Source: Rhodanobacter sp. (GTDB lineage Bacteria; Pseudomonadota; Gammaproteobacteria; Xanthomonadales; Rhodanobacteraceae). Taken from it: 6,112 bases of DNA. The translations under genes and the position numbers were made by a program. Below are positions 5,832 through 6,112 of this stretch, piece by piece. Numbering within the stretch: position 1 is the stretch's first letter; each line of letters begins with the position of its first letter. The stretch lies in the NCBI GenBank assembly GCA_026193555.1, contig JAPHUU010000102.1, forward strand, positions 1-6,112. Reading direction: 5' to 3'. The notes beneath the pieces are model-generated. The model did no database searches, was not told the DNA's origin, and saw only the letters and a list, made by a program, of their open reading frames with translations.

Positions 5832-6112
5832 ATGCGACAGCGATTCCTGATGACTTCCAGCGCACTCTTGCTTTGCTGCGGAACAGCATCCGCGACTGAC
5901 GGCTATTTCTCACATGGCTACGGCATGAAGGCCAAAGGCCGCGGCGGCACCGCCATGGCGATGACCACCGACGGTTTTGGCGGCGCCAACAATCCAGCCA
6001 CCATGGTAATGGCCGGCAATCGCCTTGATGTCGGGCTGGACCTGTTCAGTCCGAGACGCAAGGCCGAACGAAGCGGGCTCGGACCCGGCCTGGACGGCTC
6101 GGTTGATAGCGA
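5832..6112 (+). CDS. FadL/OMPP1-family outer-membrane transporter (N-terminal part)
   Basis: Ninety-three codons are present before the window ends. The protein begins with a signal peptide (MRQRFLMTSSALLLCCGTASA, cut before TDGYF). The mature start, GYFSHGYGMKAKGRGGTAMA followed by GGANNPATM and then a first beta strand NRLDVGLDLFSPRR, is typical of the FadL/TodX superfamily, whose N-terminal plug region carries a glycine-rich stretch and an NPA motif. These 14-strand barrels pass hydrophobic molecules such as fatty acids or aromatic hydrocarbons across the outer membrane. A GGGG ribosome site (5817-5820) is 11 bases upstream. The gene is divergent from the csoR-like gene and downstream of the candidate operator. 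Substrate is unknown; a hydrophobic sulfur form is a possibility raised only by context. Confidence 0.75.
   Translation, partial: MRQRFLMTSSALLLCCGTASATDGYFSHGYGMKAKGRGGTAMAMTTDGFGGANNPATMVMAGNRLDVGLDLFSPRRKAERSGLGPGLDGSVDS

Overview
This 6.1 kb window carries the main part of a thiosulfate-oxidising Sox cluster. The genes run left to right in the order soxY (last codons only), soxZ, a periplasmic DsrE-family gene, soxA, soxX, soxB and a secreted metallo-beta-lactamase-fold gene of SoxH type. A convergent CsoR-family repressor gene follows, then a regulatory intergenic region of 385 bp, and then the first 93 codons of a FadL/OMPP1-type outer-membrane transporter that runs off the right edge. 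The coding DNA is GC-rich with clear Shine-Dalgarno sites. The YZ-A-X-B order is the soxCDYZAXB arrangement seen in beta- and gamma-proteobacteria, and the proteins have that flavour too. A sulfur-oxidising gammaproteobacterium (for example the Rhodanobacteraceae/Xanthomonadales) or a betaproteobacterium is the best guess, and the exact lineage cannot be fixed by eye.

Positions 1-5118 look like one operon whose promoter lies to the left of the window. Gaps between genes are 76, 30, 11, 18 and 2 bp, and no terminator is visible inside. In the Sox model SoxAX oxidatively couples thiosulfate to the C-terminal cysteine of SoxY, carried by SoxYZ. SoxB then hydrolyses the terminal sulfone as sulfate. 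The DsrE-like and SoxH-like proteins are exported accessory proteins with no settled function; the first may carry or transfer sulfane sulfur. No soxCD is present here, so whether the remaining sulfane sulfur is oxidised or stored cannot be decided from this window.

The right part (5126-6112) is the most interesting. The CsoR-family protein has cysteines at residues 50, 52 and 76 and lacks the histidine of the copper site, which suggests a non-copper, possibly persulfide-responsive, sensor. Between it and the divergently transcribed FadL-like gene lies an inverted repeat, ATACC-N6-GGTAT with a G-tract, that looks like a CsoR/CstR-family operator. The inferred picture is a sulfur-responsive repressor that controls an outer-membrane channel for a hydrophobic substrate, next to the Sox operon. 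The rest of the intergenic region is AT-rich, with candidate promoters and a hairpin in the probable csoR leader.
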